Shown: positions 40,338-48,157 of the stretch, one piece after another
Layout of the letters: every line of letters starts with the position of its first letter
Numbering within the stretch: the first letter of the stretch is position 1
NCBI RefSeq assembly: GCF_030269325.1
Contig: NZ_BSTD01000003.1
Span: 930,001 to 994,000 of the forward strand
Length of the DNA stretch: 64,000 bases
Source: Amycolatopsis sp. NBRC 101858
GTDB lineage: Bacteria > Actinomycetota > Actinomycetes > Mycobacteriales > Pseudonocardiaceae
Direction: 5' to 3'
Notes under the pieces: generated by a model
Told to the model about the DNA's origin: nothing
The model's database searches: none
The model's input: the letters and a program-made list of their open reading frames with translations, nothing else
Translations under genes and position numbers: made by a program

Positions 40338-40810
40338 CCCCGCTTGAGCTGCCGGTACTCGCGCAGCACCAGCACGATGATCACGACGTCGAGCGCGGCG
40401 AAGAACGGCAGCGCGATCGAGTGGGTGTGGATCGCCCGGATGACCTCGTAGACGACGAACGCGGCGAGGATCACCGCCGCGACCGGGTACGCGCGGACGA
40501 TCTTGCGGGCCAGCGCCCAGACCAGGCCGAGCTTGATCAGGCCGTGGGCGAGCAGGTACGCGACGGCGAACGTCTTCGTGTCGCCGTGGAGGAAGTTCTC
40601 CGTCGCCGACTCCAGGTGGCGGGCGAGGGTGCCGGACGGGTCGCCCAGCAGGTCGCGCGTGATGACCGCGTGGGTGAACCCGCTGACGGTCGAGGCCGGG
40701 ATGAACGCGAGGATCAGCGCCCCGACGACCTGCAGCGCGCCGTCGAGGCCCTTGATCGCGATCGCGATCCGGAAGAACTTCTCGGTCGCGGTCGTCTTCG
40801 CTTCGGTCAT
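40334..40810 (-). CDS. DUF2127 membrane protein
   Basis: This 158-residue protein has four predicted transmembrane helices (LDGALQVVGALILAFIPA, FAVAYLLAHGLIKLGLVWAL, YPVAAVILAAFVVYEVI, IALPFFAALDVVIIVLVL). The order, spacing and C-terminal REYRQLK match DUF2127 family proteins, whose function is unknown. The transposon relic ends exactly at its stop codon. The TetR gene upstream in the same orientation is 72 bp away and could regulate it. Confidence 0.85.
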   Translation of the reverse strand: MTEAKTTATEKFFRIAIAIKGLDGALQVVGALILAFIPASTVSGFTHAVITRDLLGDPSGTLARHLESATENFLHGDTKTFAVAYLLAHGLIKLGLVWALARKIVRAYPVAAVILAAFVVYEVIRAIHTHSIALPFFAALDVVIIVLVLREYRQLKRG

Positions 40811-40882
40811 GCCTCCAGCTCAGCACGAACGGCAGGTCAGCGCACCCGGAGGGCCCTTTTGCGCCATTCGTGCCGGGCTGGG

Positions 40883-41443
40883 TCAGCGGCTCTCCGCCCG
40901 CACCACGTCCTCCGCGAACGCGACCGCCGCCTTGGCCGTGTCGTCGCCGAAGATCGGGCCGTTCGCGTACAGGCCGTCGATGATCGTCATGATCCGGTCC
41001 GCCAGCCGGTCCGGGTCGGCCGCCGACGTCTCCGCCGCCAATTCACGCAGCCGCGCCCGCGCCCGCACCAGGTACTCCACCGCCACGCGGTGGGCCGGGT
41101 GCCGCGGCTCCGGGAACTCCGCCAGCGTCGCGCGCAACGCGCACCCGCGTGAGCCGGGCTCGGTCGCCCGCACCCCGGCCTCGCGCACCAGCTCCACCAG
41201 CCGCCCTTCCGGGGACGGGGACGCCGCCCGGACGCCGGCCACCAGAGCGTCCCAGCCGGCGGCGCAGCGCCTCAGGTACGCCACGACCAGGTCGTCCTTG
41301 CTCGCGAAGTGCGTGTAGAGCAGGTTCTTGCCGCAGTCGCACTCGTCGATGATCCGCTGCAGCCCGACGGCGTGCACCCCGTGCCGGTCGAACAGCCGGG
41401 TGGCGGTTCCGAGGATGCGCTCACGGGCGTCCGGCGTCGGCAT
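40883..41443 (-). CDS. TetR-family transcriptional regulator
   Basis: This 186-residue protein has an N-terminal helix-turn-helix (ARERILGTATRLFDRHGVHA, LQRIIDECDCGKNLLYTHFA) and a C-terminal ligand domain (LREAGVRA-like LVELVREAGVRATEPGSRGC, then ALRATLAEFPEP) of the type common in repressors of dehydrogenases and efflux pumps. ATG 41443 is the best start; upstream in-frame codons would read through the terminator hairpin at 41454. The likely target is itself or the DUF2127 gene downstream. Confidence 0.9.
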   Translation of the reverse strand: MPTPDARERILGTATRLFDRHGVHAVGLQRIIDECDCGKNLLYTHFASKDDLVVAYLRRCAAGWDALVAGVRAASPSPEGRLVELVREAGVRATEPGSRGCALRATLAEFPEPRHPAHRVAVEYLVRARARLRELAAETSAADPDRLADRIMTIIDGLYANGPIFGDDTAKAAVAFAEDVVRAESR

Positions 41444-41453
41444 GCCGGGATAG

Positions 41454-41486
41454 TAATGGCCTCCCCGGCTTCCGGGGAGGCCATTA
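41454..41486 (-). terminator. Terminator after the GH92 remnant
   Basis: TAATGGCCTCCCCGG and CCGGGGAGGCCATTA form a perfect 15-bp stem with a three-base loop, five bases past the GH92 stop codon on the reverse strand. It is one of the strongest intrinsic terminators in the window. Confidence 0.85.
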
Positions 41487-41491
41487 CGCAC

Positions 41492-42760
41492 TCACATCGC
41501 CGGCGGCGCCGACTTCGTGCCCCAGCTCGTCGGGGTATCGCTCAGGCGGAACCGGATCTTCCCCGCGCGGAGCAGGTCCGCGTGGGAGATCCAGCTGCGG
41601 TCGTAGCCGCGGGGTCCGACCTGGACGTCCTTTGTGTACTGCAGTTTCGCCGCGCTCGCACCGGGCGCCTCGATCTCGATCTCGCGGCCGCCGGCCGGGT
41701 GGATCTCGACCTTCTCGAACATCGGCGTGCTGAGCAGGTACGTCCCGGAGCCGGGCTGGGCTTCGAAGACGCCGGTCATGCCGAAGACGAGCCACGACGA
41801 GATGGTGCCGAGGTCGTCGTTGCCGGGCATGCCGTACGGCGTGTCGGTGAAGAGCGTCCGCGCCGCGCGCAGCACCGCCGACGTCTTCCACGGCGCGCCG
41901 GTCCAGCTGTACATCCAGGGCGCGTGCAGGTCGGGCTCGTTGTTCGGGTTGAACGCGAAGTTGTTGTGGTAGTCGTACGCGCCGTGGACCCAGGAGTCCT
42001 TGGCGGCCTTCGCCGGGTCGGTGAGCAGCAGCGGCGTGTCGAAGAACGTGTCGAGCCGCTGCTCCGCCTGCGCCGGGCCGCCCATCAGGCCGAACAGCTT
42101 CGCGGTGTCCTGCTGGGCGAGCCACTGGTACTGCCACGGCGTGCCCTCGTGGAAGCCGACGGACTGCGCCGGGTCGGGGTCGCCGACGCCGGTGCCGTCC
42201 GCGGCCTTCGTGCGCGGGAAGCCGGTGAAGCCGCGGGATTCGACGCCGGTGTCCCAGAGGTTGGCGAAGTTCCCACAGCGCGCCTGGAGGGTCTTGGCCT
42301 TGTCCCGGTAGCCCAGACCGGCGGCCATCGTGGACAGCGCGCAGTCGGCGAGGGCGTACTCGAGGGTCGCCGAGCCGGCCTGGCGGGTGTCGCCGTAGGT
42401 GTAGCCCGGCAGGTCCTGGTAGCCGATCCAGCCGTTCTTCACGTAGCTCGGGTTGCCGTCCCGGCCGCGGAAGATCGACTGGTCCGCCGGGACTTCGGTG
42501 GCGTTGCGCCACAACGCGTCGAACAGCTGCCGGGCGGTGCGCTCGTCGAGCAGGCCCCGGCGGTAGTTGTCGACCACCCAGGGCGTGACGGGGTCGCCGC
42601 TCATCACGTTCGTCTCGCCGCCGGCCAGTGCCCAGCGCGGTACCCAGCCGCCGTCCTGGTAGATCTCGAGGACGGACTTGGTCATGTCCGCCGCCTTGTC
42701 CGGGTGCAGCAGCGCGACCAGCTGGTTCTGCGAGCGATAGGTGTCCCACAGCGAGGTGGC
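41492..42760 (-). pseudogene. GH92 alpha-1,2-mannosidase, 5'-truncated
   Basis: About 420 residues of a glycoside hydrolase family 92 catalytic domain remain: SLWDTYRSQNQLVALL, GWIGYQDLPGYTYGDTRQAG, EGTPWQYQWLAQQD, GMPGNDDLGTISSWLVFGM, GTYLLSTPMFEKVEIHPAGG. Family members are usually 700-1000 residues, with a signal peptide and an N-terminal beta-sandwich, all missing here. Similarity stops just before SLWDTYRSQ at about 42757. Beyond it the sequence encodes the tail of a different gene on the other strand. The frame stays open to 42880, but that extension is not GH92-like. A deletion or rearrangement fused the two, and the product would lack a signal peptide and half the active-site scaffold. 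Confidence 0.78.
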
Positions 42761-42908
42761 TCGCCGCTTCGCCGAGGTCGACGGCACCCGGCAGGGACCG
42801 TACAAGCAGCTGGTGAACCCGCTCGCCGCGTTCGACGCCGTCGTGCACATCGACAAGATCACCCCCTGGCACACCTTCATCGGCGCTCCGGACCGCGGCG
42901 AGGATTAG
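42741..42908 (+). pseudogene. C-terminal fragment of an unidentified gene
   Basis: A short frame on the + strand reads VARRFAEVDGTRQGPYKQLV, then NPLAAFDAVVHIDKITPWHT, then FIGAPDRGED and a stop. It starts exactly at the GH92 break and looks like the natural end of a larger enzyme. The FDAVVHIDKITPW pattern is reminiscent of the C-terminus of erythromycin-esterase-like proteins, but this is weak. The small gene at 42913 begins five bases after its stop, as in an operon. Confidence 0.55.
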
Positions 42909-42912
42909 GGAG

Positions 42913-43191
42913 ATGGCGAGTGCGCTGCACGCTCACGCCGAGTCCGTCGCTTCGCTGGGCCGCGCCTACGCGGATCTCGCCGAGCGGCACCGGACCGCGG
43001 CGGACGCCGGGCAGTTCGCCGAGTGGATCGCCCGGGCCGGCGAACTGGCGGTGGCCGCCGAGCGCCTGCTCGCGCTGGAGATCGAGCTGGCCCGCGGAGC
43101 CGGTGTCACCTGGGTCGCCGTCGCCGGTGCGCTCGGCGTCAGCCGGCAAGCGGCGTGGAAACGGTTCGCCGGGGTCAGACCTGGTGCGTGA
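42913..43191 (+). CDS. Small helix-turn-helix protein
   Basis: This 92-residue protein has a helical N-terminus (ESVASLGRAYADLAERHRTA) and a C-terminal helix-turn-helix-like segment (TWVAVAGALGVSRQAAWKRF). It is likely a small DNA-binding protein. ATG 42913 lies five bases after the stop of the truncated upstream frame, with a GGGAG-like ribosome site in AGGGAG. Its 3' end overlaps the convergent amidohydrolase by 17 bp. No named family is recognised. Confidence 0.7.
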   Translation: MASALHAHAESVASLGRAYADLAERHRTAADAGQFAEWIARAGELAVAAERLLALEIELARGAGVTWVAVAGALGVSRQAAWKRFAGVRPGA

Positions 43192-44623
43192 CGTGCCCGG
43201 CCAGGACGGTCGCCGTCACCGGGAGGGCGCGCAGGTCGGCAGCGGACAACGTCGACGGGTCCGCCGCCGTCACCATCAGGTCCGCCACGTCCCCCACCGA
43301 AACCCCACGACGCCCGCCCGAAGACGCGGCCAGCGCGTCCGGGAACGAAAGCGCCTGCTCCGGGTGCCACGCCGGACGGTCGTCGTCCGTGCGGAAGACC
43401 GCCGACGCGATCCCGTCCCAAGGATCCAGCGGGGCCACCGGTGCGTCCGACCCGAACTCCAGCCGGGCACCCGATTCCAGCAACGAGCGGTACGGGAACG
43501 CGCGGGAAGTCCGGCCGTGCCAATGGCGGTCGGCGACGTCGCGGTCGTCCGGCTGGTGCGCCGGCTGGACGGCCGCGATCACACCCAGCTCGGCGAACCG
43601 CGCGATGTCGGACGGAGAAAGCAGCTGCGCGTGCTCGATCCGGCCCGGGCAGCCCACCGATGCGAACGCATCCAGCGCGATCGCGTTGGCCTGGTCACCG
43701 ATCGCGTGCACCGCCGGGAGCAGACCGTGCGAGAAAGCCCGCTCCATCAACGGAACCAAGGCCGACGGCGGCAACTCGAGCAAGCCCGGGGAGTCCGAAC
43801 CCGGGTAAGGGTCGTGGCAATAAGCCGTGCGGGTGTTCAAAGACCCGTCCACGAAGAGCTTGAACGGGCCCACCGTCAGCAGCCCGCCCGAATCCGGGAG
43901 GACGTCGCCCGTGCGGTGGCCGCGCTCGATCGTCTGGTCCAGCAGGTGCTTCGCGATCACGCAGGAAATCCGGGCCGCCGGGGCGCCGCGGCGCGTCCAG
44001 TCCGCCACCGTGTCCGCGTACTCGTAGTCGACGATCTGCGTCACGCCCCGCGCCGCCGCCGCGGACACCGCTTCGGTCACCCACTCGTCCTGGACGTCGA
44101 TCGCGGCCGTCGGGAGCTGGGCCGTCGCGCTCATGCAGTCGTTCTCCAGCAGCACCCCCGTCGGGTGGTCGCGGCCGATCAGCTTCAGCGCCGCCGGGCT
44201 CAGCCACAGCGTGTGCAGGTCCGCGCTGAACAACGCGACCGCGCGGCCGGGCAGCGCCCGCTGGAGCAGGTCCTTGTGCGGCTTGTCCGGCCACAGCCCG
44301 TCACGGAAACCCGCGCCCACGACCAGCTCCGACTGCGGCGCGGGCGTCGCCAGCAGGTGCGCCAGCAGCAGTTCGACCGCCTCCCCCGCCGACCGCGCCG
44401 CTTCCAGGGGGATCCGGCGGCGGAACGTCGCCCACTGCACGAGGTGGACGTGCGCGTCGACCAGCCCCGGCAGCAGCGTGCCGCCGTGCCCGTCGACGAC
44501 CCGCGCGGCGAACCCGGCCGAACCCGGCTCGGTGATCGCCGTGACGCGGCCGTCGTTGACGCGGACGTCCGCGAGCTCCCCGCCGAGGCCCGGCCGCACG
44601 CGGCGCAGGAGTAGATCATCCAT
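43175..44623 (-). CDS. Amidohydrolase family 3 (YtcJ-like) metal-dependent hydrolase
   Basis: This 482-residue TIM-barrel hydrolase probably acts on an amide, carbamate or N-acyl compound. The metal motif is in LLPGLVDAHVHLVQWATF. Further ligands are suggested by FVDGSLNTRTAYCHDPY, LPAVHAIGDQANAIALDAF, RIEHAQLLSPSDI and LEFGSDAPVAPLDPW. ATG 44623 follows AGGGTGG. The substrate cannot be predicted, because this family is broad and often annotated only by fold. No obvious operon partner is adjacent. Confidence 0.9.
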   Translation of the reverse strand: MDDLLLRRVRPGLGGELADVRVNDGRVTAITEPGSAGFAARVVDGHGGTLLPGLVDAHVHLVQWATFRRRIPLEAARSAGEAVELLLAHLLATPAPQSELVVGAGFRDGLWPDKPHKDLLQRALPGRAVALFSADLHTLWLSPAALKLIGRDHPTGVLLENDCMSATAQLPTAAIDVQDEWVTEAVSAAAARGVTQIVDYEYADTVADWTRRGAPAARISCVIAKHLLDQTIERGHRTGDVLPDSGGLLTVGPFKLFVDGSLNTRTAYCHDPYPGSDSPGLLELPPSALVPLMERAFSHGLLPAVHAIGDQANAIALDAFASVGCPGRIEHAQLLSPSDIARFAELGVIAAVQPAHQPDDRDVADRHWHGRTSRAFPYRSLLESGARLEFGSDAPVAPLDPWDGIASAVFRTDDDRPAWHPEQALSFPDALAASSGGRRGVSVGDVADLMVTAADPSTLSAADLRALPVTATVLAGHVTHQV

Positions 44624-44709
44624 GCGACCACCCTGCCAGCCGGGCCCGTCCGGGTGAAGCACCGAGTGAGATGGGAATGAGATGGGTAGTAGCTACGGTT
44701 GTAGGAGAT

Positions 44710-44794
44710 GGCAGCCGTCGCCCGCCGAAGGGTCAGGGCCGGTCCATGGGCGCCGCCCTCATAAGCCGCGCAGGGTTCGACTCCCTCGGTTGCC
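44710..44794 (+). other. tRNA-like sequence, non-canonical
   Basis: GGCAGCC at 44710-44716 can pair with GGTTGCC at 44788-44794 as a seven-base acceptor-like stem (one G-T). Before the latter is a T-arm-like AGGGTTCGACTCCCT, and upstream is CTCATAA, identical to a CAT-anticodon loop. But the D-arm consensus is absent, the anticodon stem has two mismatches, and only one base separates it from the T-arm instead of about five. I read it as a degenerate tRNA or tRNA-derived sequence, not a working tRNA. A strong hairpin follows at 44804, as behind genuine tRNA genes. Confidence 0.4.
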
Positions 44795-44803
44795 GCTCGA
44801 CAG

Positions 44804-44835
44804 GAAGAGCCACCGCCGCGAGACGGTGGCTCTTC
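44804..44835. terminator. 12-bp hairpin between the tRNA-like sequence and the ABC permease
   Basis: GAAGAGCCACCG and CGGTGGCTCTTC form a perfect 12-bp stem around eight bases. It lies 9 bases after the tRNA-like sequence on the + strand and 6 bases after the permease stop on the - strand, so it may serve both. Confidence 0.7.
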
Positions 44836-44841
44836 GCGTAT

Positions 44842-46398
44842 TCAGCCCACCGGGATGTCACGCCTTCGCAACGCCGCCAGACCACCCGCGCCGGCCACCA
44901 GAGCGATCGCCACCAGCCACACCACCGGTGCCACCGAGAACGTTCCGCCCGGCAGCCGCGCCAGGTGCTGGAACGGGGAAATCCCCAGCACCACGTCGTT
45001 CCACCGCAACGCCGTCCCCACCAGCGACAGCAGCAGGAACGCGCCCAGCAGCCCCCACGCCGCCGCCGCGAAGCGCGGGAAGAAGCCGACCAACGCCGCC
45101 GCCAGCCCGGCCAGTACCCACACCGCCGGCAGCTGGGCCAGCGCCGCCGGGACCAGCGAAGTGCCGTACGCCGCGCCGGTTGCCAGACCGGTCACCGCCA
45201 GCAGGAACGCCGACCCCAGCACCGCGAACGTCAAGTGCGCGAGGGCCCAGCCGAGCCGGCCGACCGCCGTCGCCAGCAGCGGTTCCGCCCGGCCCGCCGC
45301 CTCTTCCGCACGCAGCTTCAGCGTCGCCTGCACCGCGTAGCCCGCCACCGCCAGGCCGAACAACGTCATCGTCCCCGCCAGGTACGCGTCCGTCACCGCG
45401 CCACCGCCGCCGAGGCGCGACAGCACGTCCGCGACGGCCTGGTTGTCCCGCATCATCTCCGCGACGTTCTTCCCGACCCCGCCCATCAGCAGCCCGACCA
45501 GCGCCAGGCAGACGGTCCAGGCCAGCAGCGTCCCCCGCTGCAGCCGCCAGGCCAGCGCCAGCGGCGACCGCAGTGACGACTTCGCGCTCGCCCGCCCCAG
45601 CCGCGCCGGCAGCAGCGCCGCGCCGAGGTCCCGTCGCGCGGACAACGCCACCGCCAGCACCACGAGCAAGCCGGTGACCACCAGGGCCACCGCGAGGACC
45701 CACCACTGCTCCCCCGCGAACGGCCGCATCCGGTGCGCCCAGCCGATCGGCGACAGCCACGCGACCCAGCCCGCCGAACCGCTGCTGTCGCCCGCCGCCC
45801 GCAGCAGGAACGCCAGGACGAGCCCGCCGATCCCGATGCCCCGCGCGCCGCCCGCGCCCCACGTGAGCTGCGCGGCGACCGCGCCGACACCCGCGAACAC
45901 CCAGCCGGCCAACGAGAACCCGAGCCCCAGCGCGAACGCCCCCGCCGCCGGAACCCCTTGCGCGGCAACGCCGAGCCCGACCAGCAGCCCGTAACCGAGA
46001 CAAGCGCCGCACGTGGCGATCACCGCGGCCGCCAGCCCGGCGTGCCGCCCGACGACGGTCGCGCCGGTCAGCTCCCGGCGGCCCGCCTCCTCCTCGGTCC
46101 GGGTGTGCCGGACGACCGTGAGCAGCGCGATCAGCCCGACGACCACCGGGACGAACCCGCACTGCCACGCCAAAAGGTTGCCCACCGACGAGCTGTACAG
46201 CGGGCCGTTGCGGACCACGAACGTCGCGCTGGACGCGTTGAGGTCGTAGAAGTGCTGCCGCGCCGCCGCATCCGGGTAGGCCGCCTTGATCGACGAGAGG
46301 TACCCCATCGGCGCGACCGCGAGGCAGACGATCCACAGCGGCATCAGCAGCCGGTCGCGGCGCAGCACCAGCCGCAGCAGCGACCAGGTCCCGGTCAT
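44842..46398 (-). CDS. ABC exporter permease, about 12 helices (antibiotic-efflux type)
   Basis: This 518-residue integral membrane protein is built as two repeated six-helix halves (LMPLWIVCLAVAPMGYLSSI at the start, LLAWTVCLALVGLLMGGVGK at mid-protein). Each half carries a related loop ending in RAEPLL- or RRELTG-type motifs (EEEAGRRELTGATVVG, EEAAGRAEPLLATAVG). This is the layout of tetronasin/anthracycline-type exporter permeases of actinomycetes. Its ATG overlaps the ATPase stop (ATGA at 46398), so subunit synthesis is coupled. The substrate is unknown. Confidence 0.92.
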   Translation of the reverse strand: MTGTWSLLRLVLRRDRLLMPLWIVCLAVAPMGYLSSIKAAYPDAAARQHFYDLNASSATFVVRNGPLYSSSVGNLLAWQCGFVPVVVGLIALLTVVRHTRTEEEAGRRELTGATVVGRHAGLAAAVIATCGACLGYGLLVGLGVAAQGVPAAGAFALGLGFSLAGWVFAGVGAVAAQLTWGAGGARGIGIGGLVLAFLLRAAGDSSGSAGWVAWLSPIGWAHRMRPFAGEQWWVLAVALVVTGLLVVLAVALSARRDLGAALLPARLGRASAKSSLRSPLALAWRLQRGTLLAWTVCLALVGLLMGGVGKNVAEMMRDNQAVADVLSRLGGGGAVTDAYLAGTMTLFGLAVAGYAVQATLKLRAEEAAGRAEPLLATAVGRLGWALAHLTFAVLGSAFLLAVTGLATGAAYGTSLVPAALAQLPAVWVLAGLAAALVGFFPRFAAAAWGLLGAFLLLSLVGTALRWNDVVLGISPFQHLARLPGGTFSVAPVVWLVAIALVAGAGGLAALRRRDIPVG

Positions 46399-47303
46399 CG
46401 CGCCGCTCCGACCGGCTCGTCGTGGCGGTAGTGGCGCAGGAACAGCTCTTCGAGCGTCGGCGGCCGGCTCACCAGGCTCTTCAACCCGGCTTCGGCGAGG
46501 TGCCGCATGAGGTCGTCCAGCGAAGCCTGGTCGACGGACAGGTGGACGTGCGAGCCGTAGGTGCTCAGGTCGTGCACGCCCGGCAGCGCCGCCAGGCCGT
46601 CCGGCACCCGCGCGAGCGACGCGTCGATGGTGATCCGGCCCAGGTGCCGCAGCTCGTCCAGGGTGCCGGACTCGACGGTGCGCCCGGCCCGGATGATCGT
46701 GACGCGGTCGCAGAGCGCCTCGACCTCGGACAGGATGTGCGAGGACAGCAGCACGGTCCGGTCGCCGCGTTCGCGTTCCTCCGCGACGACCTGCCGGAAC
46801 ACCTCCTCCATCAGCGGGTCGAGCCCGGACGTCGGCTCGTCGAGCACCAGCAGCTCCACATCGGACGCCAGTGCTGCGACGAGTGCGACCTTCTGCCGGT
46901 TGCCCTTCGAGTACGTCCGGCCCTTCTTGCGCGGGTCGAGGTCGAAGCGCTCGACGAGCTCGGCGCGGCGAGCGGGGTCGAGCCCGCCGCGCAGCCGGCC
47001 GAGCAGGTCGATGACCTCCCCGCCGGTGAGGTTGGGCCAGAGCGTGACGTCGCCCGGGACGTACGCGAGGCGCTTGTGCAGCTCGGTCGCGTCGGTCCAC
47101 GGGTTCCCGCCGAGCAGAGTGGCGTGGCCGCCGTCGGCCCGCATCAGCCCCAGCAGGACGCGGATCGTGGTGGTCTTGCCGGCGCCGTTCGGCCCGAGGA
47201 AGCCGTGCACCTCGCCGGTGTGGACGGTCAGGTCGAGCCCGTCGAGGGCCTTCGCCGCACCGAACGCCTTGGTGAGGCCGTCGGCGGTGATCGCTTCGGC
47301 CAT
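46395..47303 (-). CDS. ABC transporter ATP-binding protein
   Basis: This 302-residue ATPase powers the downstream permease. Walker A is GFLGPNGAGKTTTIRVLL, the Q-loop region reads YVPGDVTLWPNLTGGEV, and Walker B is ELLVLDEPTSGLDPLM. The H-loop lies in LLSSHILSEVEALC. The signature is unusual: TYSKGNRQKVALVAAL carries SKGNRQ in place of LSGGQ, a variant common in this drug-exporter subgroup. It lies two bases after the TetR stop codon, in a TetR-ATPase-permease operon. Confidence 0.95.
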   Translation of the reverse strand: MAEAITADGLTKAFGAAKALDGLDLTVHTGEVHGFLGPNGAGKTTTIRVLLGLMRADGGHATLLGGNPWTDATELHKRLAYVPGDVTLWPNLTGGEVIDLLGRLRGGLDPARRAELVERFDLDPRKKGRTYSKGNRQKVALVAALASDVELLVLDEPTSGLDPLMEEVFRQVVAEERERGDRTVLLSSHILSEVEALCDRVTIIRAGRTVESGTLDELRHLGRITIDASLARVPDGLAALPGVHDLSTYGSHVHLSVDQASLDDLMRHLAEAGLKSLVSRPPTLEELFLRHYRHDEPVGAAR

Positions 47304-47305
47304 CG

Positions 47306-47920
47306 TCAGTCCTTCCGTTGGTAGGCGGCCAGCGCTTCGCGGGCCTTTTCGAGGATTTCGGGGGTGGCGAGCGGGTTCATGAAGAGGTGCCCGGCGGCCA
47401 TGGACATCCGCAGCATCGCCTCGTTGGTGCCCGGTTCCTCGCCGAGCGCGCGGGCGACGTGGTCCTGCAGGATCATCAGCCCGCCGGTCATCGCGGCGAG
47501 CGCGGCAGCGACGCCCCGCGGGTCGGGCATGTCCATGCCCTGCTCGCGGAAGTAGCGCTCGGTGCCGTCGACGATCTCGGTGAACTGCGCCTCGGCGGCG
47601 GCCGAGCCGTCGATCATGGCCCGGCCCAGGTAACGCCGGTAGAGCAGCTGGCGGGCGTCGAACGTCGGGAGGAACCCCGGGTTCGCGACGCCCTTCGCCA
47701 GCACCTCCTCCTTGAACTTCAGCAGCTCGTCGAAGACGTAGGTGTCACACGCCTCGCGCAGGCCGTCCTTGGACCCGAAGTGGTGGCGGATGAGGCCGCC
47801 GGACACCCCGGCGGCTTCGGCGATGTCGAGGACCGACGTCTTCTCCATGCCGCGCTCGGTGAACAGCTTGATCGCCGCGTCGCGGATCCGGGCCCTGGCC
47901 GTGAAGTCTTCCGTGCTCAT
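47306..47920 (-). CDS. TetR-family regulator of the ABC efflux operon
   Basis: This 204-residue repressor has an N-terminal helix-turn-helix (ARIRDAAIKLFTERGMEKTS, DIAEAAGVSGGLIRHHFGSK) and a C-terminal ligand domain (ALAAMTGGLMILQDHVARAL). It is the first gene of the ABC operon, and its promoter carries three 16-bp palindromic sites with exact 20-bp spacing immediately upstream of its ATG. Autoregulation with drug-induced release is the expected mode. ATG 47920 is used. Confidence 0.94.
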   Translation of the reverse strand: MSTEDFTARARIRDAAIKLFTERGMEKTSVLDIAEAAGVSGGLIRHHFGSKDGLREACDTYVFDELLKFKEEVLAKGVANPGFLPTFDARQLLYRRYLGRAMIDGSAAAEAQFTEIVDGTERYFREQGMDMPDPRGVAAALAAMTGGLMILQDHVARALGEEPGTNEAMLRMSMAAGHLFMNPLATPEILEKAREALAAYQRKD

Positions 47921-47928
47921 CAGCAGTC

Positions 47929-47984
47929 CTATACGTGCGTGTAGTCGACTACACGAGAATATAGCCCGCTATACGCACATGTAG
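47929..47984. promoter_or_regulatory. Triple tandem operator, 20-bp period
   Basis: Three related palindromes of form CTA-N10-TAG occupy 47929-47944 (CTATACGTGCGTGTAG), 47949-47964 (CTACACGAGAATATAG) and 47969-47984 (CTATACGCACATGTAG). The gaps are four bases each (TCGA, CCCG), giving an exact 20-bp repeat. They end eight bases before the TetR start codon and almost certainly bind its product. Confidence 0.8.
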
Positions 47985-48157
47985 CAAGGCCGCACTTTCA
48001 CGGGGAAGCGCCGCTTCGAGTTGCCTCCTAACCGGGCATCCCGTTAGGCCATTCGGCTCGCAACCAATTGCGGTCAATGGGCTAAGTGTCTGATTGCTGA
48101 CGAAGATCTCACGTTGTGTACTTCACGGACGCATCTCTTCACGAAGGGTCGTTCTCA

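Noticed and set aside
41309..44614. A 1101-codon open frame on the + strand
   Set aside because: It is antisense to TetR, GH92 and the amidohydrolase, whose conserved motifs are clear; its own text is low-complexity shadow sequence.
44710..44794. A functional tRNA-Met gene
   Set aside because: The D-arm consensus is missing, the anticodon stem has mismatches, and the variable region is too short, so it is reported only as tRNA-like.
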